The notes beneath the pieces are model-generated. The model was given only the letters and a program-made list of their open reading frames with translations. It ran no database searches and was not told the origin of the DNA. Shown here piece after piece: positions 49,720-57,984 of a stretch of 64,000 nt of DNA. Every line of letters begins with the position of its first letter. Position 1 is the stretch's first letter. Source of the DNA: a virus; IMG/VR virus record IMGVR_UViG_3300028558_000791, positions 124,001-188,000 of that record; one strand, given 5' to 3'. The position numbers and the translations under genes are program-made.

Positions 49720-50183
49720 AGTTGACTATTGAGCTTGTACCACAATCCTCGTGGATGAACAATGTTCGAGCTGTGCTGACTGCAAAGCAATGGGATGCTT
49801 TGAGACGTATTGTTGCAGATAAAGCTTGGAATGTTTGCGAGATATGTGGTGGAGTTGGTCCCAAGCACCCGGTAGAGTGTCATGAGATTTGGGAATACAA
49901 CGAGAAGACTGGCGTTCAAAAATTAGCCGGTATGATTTCGTTATGTCCCAATTGTCATATGGTCAAACATTTCGGATTCGCTCGTATCTCCGGCAAAGAG
50001 GAATGGGCACTCAAACACTTCATGAAAGTCAACGGACTCAAGAAGAAGGAAGCAGAGCAAGCAATTGCTGATGCTTTCGAAGTTTGGATGAAACGTAGTA
50101 AGCTAGAATGGAAGCTTGATCTATCAATACTTGAAGAGTATGGTATAGATGTCAGGGAATTAAACAAAAAGAAAAAAGCATAA
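49716..50183 (+). CDS. HNH-like nuclease-fold protein
   Basis: A 155-residue protein. CEICGGVG at about 41, VECHEIWEYNEKTGVQ, then ISLCPNCHMVKHFG give paired CxxC ligands around an H-x-x-x-(H/N) core, as in HNH/DUF968-like proteins. The C-terminal half is a Lys-rich helix. Catalytic residues appear partly conserved. Confidence 0.72.
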   Translation: MKLTIELVPQSSWMNNVRAVLTAKQWDALRRIVADKAWNVCEICGGVGPKHPVECHEIWEYNEKTGVQKLAGMISLCPNCHMVKHFGFARISGKEEWALKHFMKVNGLKKKEAEQAIADAFEVWMKRSKLEWKLDLSILEEYGIDVRELNKKKKA

Positions 50184-50190
50184 ACCGGCA

Positions 50191-50215
50191 TATAATCAGC
50201 GGAGTATTTTCTCCG
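50191..50215 (+). promoter_or_regulatory. TATAAT box and 5' hairpin
   Basis: TATAAT at 50191-50196, followed by the hairpin CGGAG-TATTTT-CTCCG (50200-50215), upstream of the SD AAGG and the ATG at 50231. Confidence 0.4.
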
Positions 50216-50230
50216 TTATTAAGGCTAACA

Positions 50231-50422
50231 ATGCTAATTTCATTTATCATTACCTTGATTATTGTTGGAGTTCTGCTTTATCTGTTGAATACTTTAGTAC
50301 CAATGGATGCCAGAATCAAAACAGTAATTAATGTAGTTGTTCTGCTGTTTGTACTACTATATGTATTACAAGCTTTTGGGGTGTTGCCAGGTGGCACCGC
50401 TTCGTTTCCTTTACTTCGATGA
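50231..50422 (+). CDS. Thivi_2564-like small membrane protein
   Basis: A 63-residue protein with two hydrophobic helices separated by NTLVPMDARIKTVIN. This matches a small phage/bacterial membrane family (Thivi_2564 type) of unknown function. SD AAGG precedes the ATG. Confidence 0.75.
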   Translation: MLISFIITLIIVGVLLYLLNTLVPMDARIKTVINVVVLLFVLLYVLQAFGVLPGGTASFPLLR

Positions 50423-50444
50423 CATAACTATTAATTAGACTATC

Positions 50445-50464
50445 TTGCATGTTGCAACATGCAA
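50445..50464. repeat. Perfect 20-bp palindrome
   Basis: TTGCATGTTGCAACATGCAA is self-complementary without a spacer. It lies between the membrane gene and the gene at 50494. It may be a dimeric repressor site, or a hairpin terminator given the GGTTTTT that follows 5 nt later. Confidence 0.6.
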
Positions 50465-50493
50465 AATGGTTTTTACTTTATGGCAGATGAATA

Positions 50494-50919
50494 ATGAGTG
50501 ATAGCAGCGTGATAGATCCTAAGATTTTTGATTACTTTAATAAACCAGAAAAAGATAGAGTGGCTAAGCCCTCTGAATCCTTTGAAGACCCACGCAAGGT
50601 TGGTCTGAAGAATGGTTTACGTCAATTGACTATTGAACAGTTACAGAGGGTAATTGATTATCCTGGCGAAATGGTTCTCGACTCATACAACTATGAGGGT
50701 GGGAATTTTTGTGCTTTAGCCATCGGCGTTGGTTTAGATAAAACAATGATTAACCCGACCCATGAAAAAGTTTTCGAAGCCTTGACAAGCATGGGATATA
50801 AGGTTTACAATACTCGTGGTATACCAGGCGAGTTTTACACAAACAATAGACTGGAAGATTTGCTGGAAGCAGCAAAAGAAGTATTACAGGAGAAAACCAA
50901 AGAGAATGCAACAGAATAA
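50494..50919 (+). CDS. Hypothetical protein coupled to IF3
   Basis: A 141-residue protein. LRQLTIEQLQRVIDYPGEMV and NFCALAIGVGLD in its middle. Unrecognised. The last 14 nt overlap infC, so the two are likely cotranslated. Confidence 0.68.
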   Translation: MSDSSVIDPKIFDYFNKPEKDRVAKPSESFEDPRKVGLKNGLRQLTIEQLQRVIDYPGEMVLDSYNYEGGNFCALAIGVGLDKTMINPTHEKVFEALTSMGYKVYNTRGIPGEFYTNNRLEDLLEAAKEVLQEKTKENATE

Positions 50920-51445
50920 TCAGCAGCGTGAATACAGAGTTCGTATCAATAAATTCATTCGAGTTCCTCAGATTCGAGTTGTTCTTGCCGATGGTGAGAA
51001 CGCCGGAGTCATGAATACCCATGAAGCCCTCAAAATGGCACAAGACCAAGCACTTGACCTAGTGGAGATCAATCCAAAAGCCGTGCCCCCAGTTTGTAAG
51101 ATTATGGACTATGGTAAGTTCAAGTATGAGGAAAAGAAGAAAGCACAAGCTAATAAGAAAAATCAGCAAGTGCAAGAACTCAAGGAACTAACCTTCCGTC
51201 CCAACACTGATGAAAACGACTTGAACCATAAAGTAGCCCAAGCTAAAGAGTTTTTAGCCGAGGGTGATAGAGTCAAGTTCGCTGTTCGCTTCCGTGGTCG
51301 TGAAATCGTCCATGCCAATATTGGAAGAGAGAAATTAGAGTGGATTCTCAAACGGTTAGACGGTCTAGTTGCTACTAATCCTCAAGTCTCCCTTGAAGGT
51401 AAAATCATGAGCATGATCGTTTCTCCTACTAAAAATAAGTCATAA
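50906..51445 (+). CDS. infC: Translation initiation factor IF-3
   Basis: A full-length IF3 of 179 residues (E. coli has 180). N-domain block RINKFIRVPQIRVVL and KAVPPVCKIMDYGKFKYE, a Lys-rich linker, and the C-domain FRPNTDENDLNHKVAQ and VRFRGREIVHANIGREKL are conserved. The start is ATG, not the rare AUU used by bacteria for autoregulation. An upstream frame start at 50816 lies in the previous gene. IF3 would bias initiation and proofread start codons, and it is of interest here because it affects leaderless mRNA use. Confidence 0.96.
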   Translation: MQQNNQQREYRVRINKFIRVPQIRVVLADGENAGVMNTHEALKMAQDQALDLVEINPKAVPPVCKIMDYGKFKYEEKKKAQANKKNQQVQELKELTFRPNTDENDLNHKVAQAKEFLAEGDRVKFAVRFRGREIVHANIGREKLEWILKRLDGLVATNPQVSLEGKIMSMIVSPTKNKS

Positions 51446-51454
51446 TAGGGAGAT

Positions 51455-51530
51455 GTCCCCGTGGTATAAAGGATGTGCCCTAGTTTCCTAAACTGGTGTT
51501 ATGTTGGTTCGAGTCCAACCGGGGATACCA
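51455..51530 (+). tRNA. tRNA-Arg (CCT)
   Basis: A 76-nt tRNA with encoded CCA. Anticodon arm CTAGT-TTCCTAA-ACTGG reads CCT; T arm GTTGG-TTCGAGT-CCAAC; acceptor GTCCCCG/CGGGGAT. It decodes the AGG codon. Confidence 0.92.
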
Positions 51531-51531
51531 T

Positions 51532-51975
51532 ATGAGTAAAGATAAAAACTTAGAGAGATTAGTTAATTTAGTTCAACTTAGGCTACAAAGCAGGGGCAAA
51601 GCAAAAGCTAACGACCCTCTTGGTAATGTTGTTTATGTAGACTGTGATATCTACAATAAAGAAATGCTAGAAGCATTTCTTGAATTATCAGTTTCTAGTT
51701 TCAATCAAGTTCCTTCTTTTACCAACTTTACTTTAGCAGATGATTCTTTTGTAGATTGTTTCGCTGAGGTATTAGTTGAGGGCGCGACTATTTATGCACT
51801 TTCTTCTCAAGCATTGATTGAAAGAGGAAGAGAGTTTCAGATAGTTGACCAGGGTATTTCATTTGATCCGCCAACTGTATCTGATATGTTGAATACCCAG
51901 TACTCAACTTTATTGGCCCATCATTGGGAAAAACTAAAGACTATCAAAGCTCGCATCAACGAGTTCAAGAAGTAA
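51532..51975 (+). CDS. Hypothetical protein starting next to a tRNA end
   Basis: A 147-residue protein. The ATG at 51532 is 1 nt after the tRNA CCA; no SD. Mixed alpha/beta with SSQALIERGREFQIVDQGIS near the C terminus. No family recognised. Confidence 0.7.
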   Translation: MSKDKNLERLVNLVQLRLQSRGKAKANDPLGNVVYVDCDIYNKEMLEAFLELSVSSFNQVPSFTNFTLADDSFVDCFAEVLVEGATIYALSSQALIERGREFQIVDQGISFDPPTVSDMLNTQYSTLLAHHWEKLKTIKARINEFKK

Positions 51976-51980
51976 CTCGA

Positions 51981-51993
51981 TATATATTCCGTT
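51981..51993 (+). promoter_or_regulatory. TATATA/TATATT box before rmlA-like gene
   Basis: TATATATT at 51981-51988 precedes the ATG at 51994 with 7 nt after TATATA or 5 nt after TATATT. No SD. Confidence 0.45.
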
Positions 51994-52731
51994 ATGAAGA
52001 ACGGAATTATCCTGGCCGGTGGTACTGGCTCCAGATTGTTGCCTCTAACGCATGTTGTCAATAAACATTTGTTAGGTGTCAACGGAAAATTCATTATCGA
52101 TTATCCGATCGAAACCCTAAAGAAAATGGGCTGCCAGGACGTAACTGTCATTTTAGGCGGCAACCATTACGCTCAAGTTGCGGGTTATCTCGGAGATGGT
52201 AGCCGATATGGCTTGAATCTCAACTACGTGTACCAGAGCGAGCCAAAAGGCATCGCCCACGCTATCAGTTTGTGTAAGAGATTCGTCTATGATGACTCCG
52301 ACTTCTCAGTAATTTTAGGCGACAACATCTTTGAGAATACTCCAATCTGGTCTAATCCAGATTGGAAGACTAACCCAAGAGCACAGATTCTATTATCGCA
52401 CCACCGAGAGCTAAAACGTTTCGGAGTTTGCTCTATTGATGAGGATGGTTCCATTGCTAAAATTGAAGAGAAGCCTCAAGAACTGGATCCTAACTACAAG
52501 AATTTGGCTATCTCTGGCTGTTATCTATTTACGCCACAGTATTTCGAATATTTTGAAAGATTGAAACCAAGTGCTCGTGGTGAGTACGAGATTACAGATA
52601 TCATCCGCCACTATCTGGCAGATGGTAATCTATCCTACTCTAAAATCGGTGGGCTATGGTCTGATGCAGGAACCCATGAGTCTATTGCCTTTGTAAACAA
52701 TTACTTCTATACTAAGTCCCGGAATCAATGA
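51994..52731 (+). CDS. RmlA-like sugar-1-phosphate nucleotidylyltransferase
   Basis: A 245-residue nucleotidyltransferase. GIILAGGTGSRLLPLTHVVN (4-23) is the nucleotide-binding signature, VILGDN the metal site, and IEEKPQELDPNYKNLAISGC the sugar-binding region, as in glucose-1-phosphate thymidylyltransferase. It is shorter than RmlA (about 290), resembling short versions. It would supply NDP-sugars, possibly to the next gene's enzyme. Confidence 0.88.
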   Translation: MKNGIILAGGTGSRLLPLTHVVNKHLLGVNGKFIIDYPIETLKKMGCQDVTVILGGNHYAQVAGYLGDGSRYGLNLNYVYQSEPKGIAHAISLCKRFVYDDSDFSVILGDNIFENTPIWSNPDWKTNPRAQILLSHHRELKRFGVCSIDEDGSIAKIEEKPQELDPNYKNLAISGCYLFTPQYFEYFERLKPSARGEYEITDIIRHYLADGNLSYSKIGGLWSDAGTHESIAFVNNYFYTKSRNQ

Positions 52732-52772
52732 TATAGTAACCAAAGATTACTGTATTAACGATTTGAGGCACT

Positions 52773-53621
52773 ATGAAAGTATTGACTTTAGGCGGCGGCT
52801 TTGTGGCCGACCATTTACCTTATGAAAACATTAAGGCTAAGATTTTTTCCAGGGAAGATGTTGATTCTCTGATCTTAAAACATCAACCAGATGTTTTGAT
52901 TAATTGCATTGGAAAAACTGGGCGCCCTAATGTAGACTGGTGTGAATCTCATAAAGAAGAGACTGCCTTTGCGAACACAGTTGTTCCTATTATATTAGCT
53001 GAAGTTTGTAAGGGACGAGGCGTTCATCTGATTCAAGTTGGATCTGGTTGTATTTATTTTGGAGCATCTCCATATAAAGGTCATACTTCTGGAGCTAAAG
53101 ATCCGGGATGGAGAGAAGATGATTTTGCCAAACCAGAATCATTCTATTCCAAAACCAAGTACGCTTGTGACATGATGATTGGTTCATTACCACATGTTAC
53201 CACTCTACGTATTAGAATGCCTGTCTCTGATAAGGATGTACCACGTAACCTAATCAATAAGCTTAGGGGGTACAAGCAAGTTATTGATATCCCTAATTCC
53301 ATGACTCTTATGAGTGACCTAGTTCGCTGTATTGACTGGGCGGCTACTAACAGACCTGGAGGTATTTGGCATGTTGCGAATCCTGAGCCATTAACGGCAG
53401 CTCGCATCATGCAAGAATATCAGAAATATGTACCAGAGCATCAGTTTGAAATTATCACTGAGGGCCAACTGGACCAAATGACGACAGCCAAGCGCTCTAA
53501 TTGTATTCTCAATACCGACAAGCTAAGAGCTACCGGATTCAAGATGAGCAATACCGAGGAAGCCCTCGAACGATGCATGGCTGAATATGTCAAAGATATG
53601 CGGAGCAACAATGTCAAATAA
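52773..53621 (+). CDS. RmlD-like extended SDR
   Basis: A 282-residue SDR similar to dTDP-4-dehydrorhamnose reductase. The N-terminal LTLGGGFVADHL is a Gly-rich turn that departs from the usual GxxGxxG. INCIGKTGRPNVDWCESHKE, the catalytic Ser/Thr in VGSGCIYFG and the YSKTKYACD tyrosine-lysine pair are present. SD GAGG is well placed. Together with RmlA-like it suggests a second sugar pathway. Confidence 0.8.
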   Translation: MKVLTLGGGFVADHLPYENIKAKIFSREDVDSLILKHQPDVLINCIGKTGRPNVDWCESHKEETAFANTVVPIILAEVCKGRGVHLIQVGSGCIYFGASPYKGHTSGAKDPGWREDDFAKPESFYSKTKYACDMMIGSLPHVTTLRIRMPVSDKDVPRNLINKLRGYKQVIDIPNSMTLMSDLVRCIDWAATNRPGGIWHVANPEPLTAARIMQEYQKYVPEHQFEIITEGQLDQMTTAKRSNCILNTDKLRATGFKMSNTEEALERCMAEYVKDMRSNNVK

Positions 53622-53805
53622 GAATGTAACGATCGATTTGAAGGCTAGAAAAGACAAAGACGGAATGATCTTTTATGTTGGTAAGATCAAAGCTCCAGTA
53701 CTGATTGATTGTTCTATGGGTGCTGTATTCCTGGTATTCGTTTCAGACCAAGGTGACGAACAGCTTCAGATTGCCTTAATGGATAACAAAGATTTGGACG
53801 ACTAA
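53611..53805 (+). CDS. Small hypothetical protein
   Basis: A 64-residue protein. The ATG at 53611 has SD GGAG; the frame start at 53587 is less likely. Beta-rich, acidic C terminus. No family recognised. Confidence 0.65.
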   Translation: MSNKNVTIDLKARKDKDGMIFYVGKIKAPVLIDCSMGAVFLVFVSDQGDEQLQIALMDNKDLDD

Positions 53806-54108
53806 ATGTCTATGCATTTTGAGAAGCTTTGGGAAAAAGCTGAAGAATTCCAAAAAGACGGTAGCGCTAATACAACTGTTCAACAAATGATTGAAGAGTT
53901 GATGATGAAGATTAGTTTATACAAAGCTATTGATTCTAAAACTGAGATTCCAGAAGAAGACCGCGCAAAAGTAAAATCTCGCACATTAGGCGAGATTTTA
54001 TTGACATTGACTGCATTGTCTCTTAAGGACAACATCAATGTATATGAGTCTTTGAATATGGCTTTACAGTACAGAAGCTTAGACTTTTACGTACGAAAAG
54101 AGTCTTAA
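53806..54108 (+). CDS. Helical hypothetical protein
   Basis: A 100-residue, all-helical protein starting directly after the previous stop. TLGEILLTLTALSLKDNINV near the C terminus. Many phages carry similar small nucleotide-related proteins, but no assignment is made. It overlaps the convergent gene by 4 nt. Confidence 0.65.
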   Translation: MSMHFEKLWEKAEEFQKDGSANTTVQQMIEELMMKISLYKAIDSKTEIPEEDRAKVKSRTLGEILLTLTALSLKDNINVYESLNMALQYRSLDFYVRKES

Positions 54109-54515
54109 CCCTGTGCGTAAGTGAGCTTGTAGTTGGTCATAATCTGATTGCCGTTCAAAAGCCCCTGATAGACATTCAAAACCGCATTGTAATTAGGTTG
54201 AGTCATTTTGCCTGGAGCGAAAACAAGTTGCATTTCATTGCCTCTTGGTGGGTTGACGTGCTTTAACACGCCTGGCATCTTGGCATTGACGGTATCAAAT
54301 AGCAATTTGCTTGGCGTCTTGGACGGTGAAGCTGGCTTTAAATCCGCTGGTGGTGTTTCAGTTGGTGGCTTTGGTTGCTGATTGTCAGTTACACTAACTT
54401 GACTGTTAGGTAGTGAATCAGGTGGTAGACCTTGTTGCTGGGCCAACTTTGTGATAATTTTCTGCTGATTGGCAGCAATTTTAAGTAGTTTCTCTAGAAC
54501 CTTTTTAGAATCCAT
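54105..54515 (-). CDS. Pro-rich hypothetical protein
   Basis: A 136-residue protein: N-terminal helix (VLEKLLKIAANQQKIITKLA), a Pro/Ser/Thr linker at about 36-70, then a small C-terminal domain. Resembles in composition the proteins at 43403 and 60113. SD GAGGAGC precedes the ATG. Confidence 0.68.
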   Translation of the reverse strand: MDSKKVLEKLLKIAANQQKIITKLAQQQGLPPDSLPNSQVSVTDNQQPKPPTETPPADLKPASPSKTPSKLLFDTVNAKMPGVLKHVNPPRGNEMQLVFAPGKMTQPNYNAVLNVYQGLLNGNQIMTNYKLTYAQG

Positions 54516-54565
54516 AACAGCTCCTCGTATAGTCTTTATACAGTATTATTAGAATGATAGCAAAG

Positions 54566-55018
54566 TTATTCGTGTTTTCCATCTAAACTTTGTTGTAGTA
54601 AGTAAACCGCACCTTCACGGTCACTTGCGATTGCCATTATCATGTCGTCCAGCCCTAAGGTTAACTTGCCCTCTTCCTCGAAGCAATTGTAAGCGTCCTT
54701 AGAGAATTTAAGAAAATCCTTCTCGGCTTCCAGGGACATCTGAATGGGCGAACCTTCTAGATTCCTATACTTTAGTAGAACCTTGTTCAATAGCTCAGTC
54801 TGCAAATCGTAGCTGAGACATTGATCCCCGAAGACTCCAATGAACTTTTCGGCTGCCAAATCGAGATTTTCAAGTGTGGACTTGTATAATCTCTCAAAAA
54901 GCAAATGTTCACCATAGAACGACACGCCCTTGGTAGTCCAATGATTATGTTGATGAATTAGGGACAATGCTTTGAGAGTAGCTACGTACAAAGCCCCAAC
55001 TTTACTGCATTTATCCAT
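54566..55018 (-). CDS. Dps/ferritin-like protein
   Basis: A 150-residue four-helix ferritin-like protein. SLIHQHNHWTTKGVSFYGEH near residue 20 and LDLAAEKFIGV near 50 match the Dps-like ferroxidase region (H-x-x-H-W-x-x-x-G and D/E-x-x-x-E), though with shifts. Dps proteins bind DNA and detoxify iron and peroxide. The ATG at 55018 follows AGGAAT; 55057 is a less likely start. The phage form may protect DNA or act in iron storage. Confidence 0.75.
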   Translation of the reverse strand: MDKCSKVGALYVATLKALSLIHQHNHWTTKGVSFYGEHLLFERLYKSTLENLDLAAEKFIGVFGDQCLSYDLQTELLNKVLLKYRNLEGSPIQMSLEAEKDFLKFSKDAYNCFEEEGKLTLGLDDMIMAIASDREGAVYLLQQSLDGKHE

Positions 55019-55221
55019 GATTATTCCTAGAGGTAACGGATTGCCGATAAACCGCATAAAGATATGCTTTTATTGGTAGCTTTCTTCGAAATAGTATCTT
55101 TAAGCTAATTCCATAACATTTTTGGGACAGCCAAAGTTTGTCAATTTCGAACTGGATCTCGACAACGGCGTGGGGGATCTATAGGGGGAGTTATGTTATA
55201 TACGATCGTAGGAATTTTTAG
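55019..55221. promoter_or_regulatory. Divergent intergenic region
   Basis: A 203-bp gap between divergent genes. On the plus strand TATATA at 55197-55202 precedes an SD AGGAA and the ATG at 55222. GCATAAAGATATGC-type inverted arms lie near 55053-55066. No gene is seen. Confidence 0.45.
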
Positions 55222-55572
55222 ATGAAGAAACAGAAAACAATCGTTCCCTTCGAATTCAAGGATATGACTCACCAACAGATGGTTGACCATCTCAACGAGA
55301 GTCTGCCTATCAGTCTAAAGCACAACGAAGACTTAGTCAATAGAGTATTTGCTAGGTACCCAGTCTTAGACAAGTCCGAGGTGGGAATTATTATCAAAGC
55401 CGTATTCGCCAGCTTTCGCGACATGCTAATCCTGGGAAAGATCATGAATTTCAATAGTTTATTTTTTGACGCGAAATTGCATTTCTTTGATCATCGCCGA
55501 GACGGCCGTATATTACCTTCCTTGAAAGTTCGCATTTCTACGCCGCCCAAACTGAGGAAACATGACAAATAA
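55222..55572 (+). CDS. HU-like DNA-binding protein (first)
   Basis: A 116-residue basic protein. LDKSEVGIIIKAVFASFRDM, then GKIMNFNSLFFDAKLHFFDH and a Lys-rich C terminus (TPPKLRKHDK) follow the helix-helix-beta-arm order of HU/IHF. Assignment by pattern; the usual GFGxF turn is altered. It may organise phage DNA. Overlaps the next gene by 11 nt. Confidence 0.55.
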   Translation: MKKQKTIVPFEFKDMTHQQMVDHLNESLPISLKHNEDLVNRVFARYPVLDKSEVGIIIKAVFASFRDMLILGKIMNFNSLFFDAKLHFFDHRRDGRILPSLKVRISTPPKLRKHDK

Positions 55573-55903
55573 AGAATTGGAAGATTTTTTCTTGCAAGAC
55601 GATGACGATGAGGTTGAAGAGGTAAAACTGGATATCAACCAGATTACTACCAATGTACCTCTGTACTCTAACCAGAAACTCTGTGAGATGATCGTTTGTG
55701 ATCGTTATTTTGGTTTTGAGCACAAAGTATCTACTATTTGTATGGCGGAGCTAGCTAAGCGTCGAGCCGCTGGAGACATCTTCAATTTTGAAGCGTACAT
55801 TGATCAGGTCACCAAAGAGATGCCTGTACTTGATCTGAGTGCAGCTCCCGACATTCGTACTATCCTAAATCAGGCTATTAGCAAAAAGATTGACAGTAAA
55901 TGA
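55562..55903 (+). CDS. Acidic hypothetical protein
   Basis: A 113-residue protein with an acidic N terminus (QDDDDEVEEVK) and a helical core containing FGFEHKVSTICMAELAKRRA. SD GAGGAAAC. Unknown phage family. Confidence 0.68.
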   Translation: MTNKELEDFFLQDDDDEVEEVKLDINQITTNVPLYSNQKLCEMIVCDRYFGFEHKVSTICMAELAKRRAAGDIFNFEAYIDQVTKEMPVLDLSAAPDIRTILNQAISKKIDSK

Positions 55904-56457
55904 ATTCAAAACTAACTGAGCAAATAGCCTGTCATATCCTAGCAAGTTTAGGCGTTCTCCCTTCGGATTTTATCAATCCAGAATCTATCAAGAAAATTAC
56001 TGATAAGGCTTTTGTGTTACCAGAGAAAATTTCTTTAGAAACTGATGATAAGGTTCTTCGTAATAACATCTATGGTTGTCAGGTTTCTATAGCCGATTCT
56101 AAAGAGCTTCGTTTACTGTTGGCGGATTGTACTCAAGAAAAGAATCTACCAGAGTTTGCTCTGTTAGTTCAACTAAAAGACTCACCGGCTTTTGGTGTAT
56201 ATACCATTTTTACTAAGATGGCGGAAGAACAGATTGATCCAGAAGTGTTGATCGCTGTTAGTACCGATAAAGAAAATTGGATGCCATGCAGCACATATCT
56301 GCAAGCTACGTTTCTAGCAGGTATGGAGCAAACTAAAGATGTAGGTTTTGGCTGGATTAAAGCAACTAATTACGCTGAGCAGCACAAACAATTAATCTCA
56401 TTTATCAAATTCCACCATAACTATTATGCGGAGGACAATGAGGGGCAAGAAGAGTGA
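55900..56457 (+). CDS. Hypothetical protein
   Basis: A 185-residue protein overlapping the previous stop by ATGA. Mixed fold, acidic C terminus. Contains LPEFALLVQLKDSPAFGVYT. No family recognised. Confidence 0.68.
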   Translation: MNSKLTEQIACHILASLGVLPSDFINPESIKKITDKAFVLPEKISLETDDKVLRNNIYGCQVSIADSKELRLLLADCTQEKNLPEFALLVQLKDSPAFGVYTIFTKMAEEQIDPEVLIAVSTDKENWMPCSTYLQATFLAGMEQTKDVGFGWIKATNYAEQHKQLISFIKFHHNYYAEDNEGQEE

Positions 56458-56911
56458 TCAAGCATTTGTTGCTGAATTTATTGCCGAAGCTGTTCAGCAT
56501 GGTATTGAAACGCCTGAAGAAATAATTCGGGACGCCAAAAAGAAGATTGAACAGATTGACCATGAAATTAAAGCGATTGAAGCTAAGAAAATTCTAAGGT
56601 CTAAACTGTTGGATGTTATTCTAACATTTGAGAAGCAAGTTAAGAGCACTTCGAGCGAAGCTAGCCTGTTACCATTTTTCAAGTTAGAATATCCTAGAAT
56701 GTGTAAATTCATTTGTGATATTGCTAAGAAGAAGCCGATAGATATTGGAGAGAAACTTCAGGCATTTGGTTCGGGCGAAAACGATCCTACTATGAGATTC
56801 TCTATCAAACAATTACTAGAATGTAAAGTTCTTACTAGAGTAGATAATCAAGTAAGTCGTGGTGAGAGATTTGATGAGTACATGTCTTTTGTATTACGTG
56901 AGGGTAAATGA
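56438..56911 (+). CDS. Helical hypothetical protein
   Basis: A 157-residue protein. The ATG at 56438 follows the strong SD GGAGG. Residues 25-60 form a coiled coil (DAKKKIEQIDHEIKAIEAKK); a possible winged-helix-like domain follows. Function is unknown. Confidence 0.68.
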   Translation: MRGKKSDQAFVAEFIAEAVQHGIETPEEIIRDAKKKIEQIDHEIKAIEAKKILRSKLLDVILTFEKQVKSTSSEASLLPFFKLEYPRMCKFICDIAKKKPIDIGEKLQAFGSGENDPTMRFSIKQLLECKVLTRVDNQVSRGERFDEYMSFVLREGK

Positions 56912-57270
56912 TTTTATTGATTCAGGATAGGAAAAACAATCTACATTTAGTAGACTATACGGCAGCCAGTGGTAACAAGTTTACCATTTGTGGACTTGTG
57001 TATCGTAAGAAGGATATCCTGAACACCCTAGCATTAGATAATGCTGTTCATAATATTTGTCGTACTTGTTACGAAGATTACGAGACTATGTACCTAGATG
57101 ATTTGAACGATGATACTCGTACATCCAACAGTTCTTTGCACAACAAATTAATTGGTTCATATTTTGAAGTGATCTTTGGTGTTTCCGCCCCAAAGGTAGA
57201 ATTCCAAGATATGTCAATTAGGAAATGGGACAAGTTAACTAAGTATCAAAGAAAGGTTAATAGGAAGTAA
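56908..57270 (+). CDS. Hypothetical protein
   Basis: A 120-residue protein overlapping the previous stop by ATGA. CRTCYEDYETMYLDDL in the middle could be a partial metal site. The C terminus is basic. No family recognised. Confidence 0.66.
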   Translation: MILLIQDRKNNLHLVDYTAASGNKFTICGLVYRKKDILNTLALDNAVHNICRTCYEDYETMYLDDLNDDTRTSNSSLHNKLIGSYFEVIFGVSAPKVEFQDMSIRKWDKLTKYQRKVNRK

Positions 57271-57596
57271 TGCCGCTAAGTATAAGTAAGCGCGATCTTT
57301 GGCATTACGTAAATCGTAAGATTAAGCGTTTAATTCATCACTATCATGTGTTTAGCGTAATTAGTATTCTATTCGATGAGATGGTTAAAGATTTGAAGGC
57401 TGGGAAAGAGATTAAGATTGTCAATTTAGGGACCCTGGTATTGAAGGATACTCCTCCGCGCAAATATCATGATGTGAGGTTCCATCGTGTAATGGAATCG
57501 GCCGGCAACCGAGTGATGAGGCTATTTTTAGCTAAACCTATTCGCAAAAAATTGTGCGAGTCTTTGGTCCTTGACAAGAAATTGAAGGGTGATTAA
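57270..57596 (+). CDS. HU-like DNA-binding protein (second)
   Basis: A 108-residue basic protein. VFSVISILFDEMVKDLKAGK and EIKIVNLGTLVLKDTPPRKY reproduce the HU pattern: helix pair, then G-x-x-(I/V)-x-(I/L)-x-x-(F/L)-G-x-(F/L). A basic tail follows. It overlaps the previous stop (TAATG). Likely a nucleoid or viral-DNA protein. Confidence 0.68.
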   Translation: MPLSISKRDLWHYVNRKIKRLIHHYHVFSVISILFDEMVKDLKAGKEIKIVNLGTLVLKDTPPRKYHDVRFHRVMESAGNRVMRLFLAKPIRKKLCESLVLDKKLKGD

Positions 57597-57597
57597 C

Positions 57598-57984
57598 ATG
57601 GGTAAAAGAGGACCTCGACCGGTAGTGTTCGTTTGTGTTGGATTAGATCCGAATAAACCAAATGACCCAGTGTCAAAGCAAATTACGGCTGCTTCCCAAA
57701 ATGAAGCGGCCTCGTTGTTTTTTGAGTTGACGAAAGTAAAGGCTAAAAACATTCATGGCCCCTACCGACCTAAACGTGCGCAAATAATGGAAAACACGCG
57801 CAATATGAAGTTTGGCGATATCTCTCGCAAAGCTATCTATAATGATTGGGAAGTGACAGCTTTCTATCTAAAAGAACCAGAGAACCAGGCATATTTGATC
57901 TTTCATACCAGGGTTGATGGACAAAAACAGCCGCAACCTAAGGGAACAATCCTTGTGCCCATTTCTGATTTGAGGTTTCCATAA
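57598..57984 (+). CDS. Hypothetical protein
   Basis: A 128-residue basic protein. The ATG at 57598 follows AAGGGTG. Begins MGKRGPRPVVFVCVGLDPNK. Mixed alpha/beta. No family recognised. Confidence 0.68.
   Translation: MGKRGPRPVVFVCVGLDPNKPNDPVSKQITAASQNEAASLFFELTKVKAKNIHGPYRPKRAQIMENTRNMKFGDISRKAIYNDWEVTAFYLKEPENQAYLIFHTRVDGQKQPQPKGTILVPISDLRFP

Noticed and set aside
45079-51530. Integration site (att) within the tRNA genes
   Set aside because: No integrase or partial tRNA duplicate is present, and all tRNAs lie inside phage operons.
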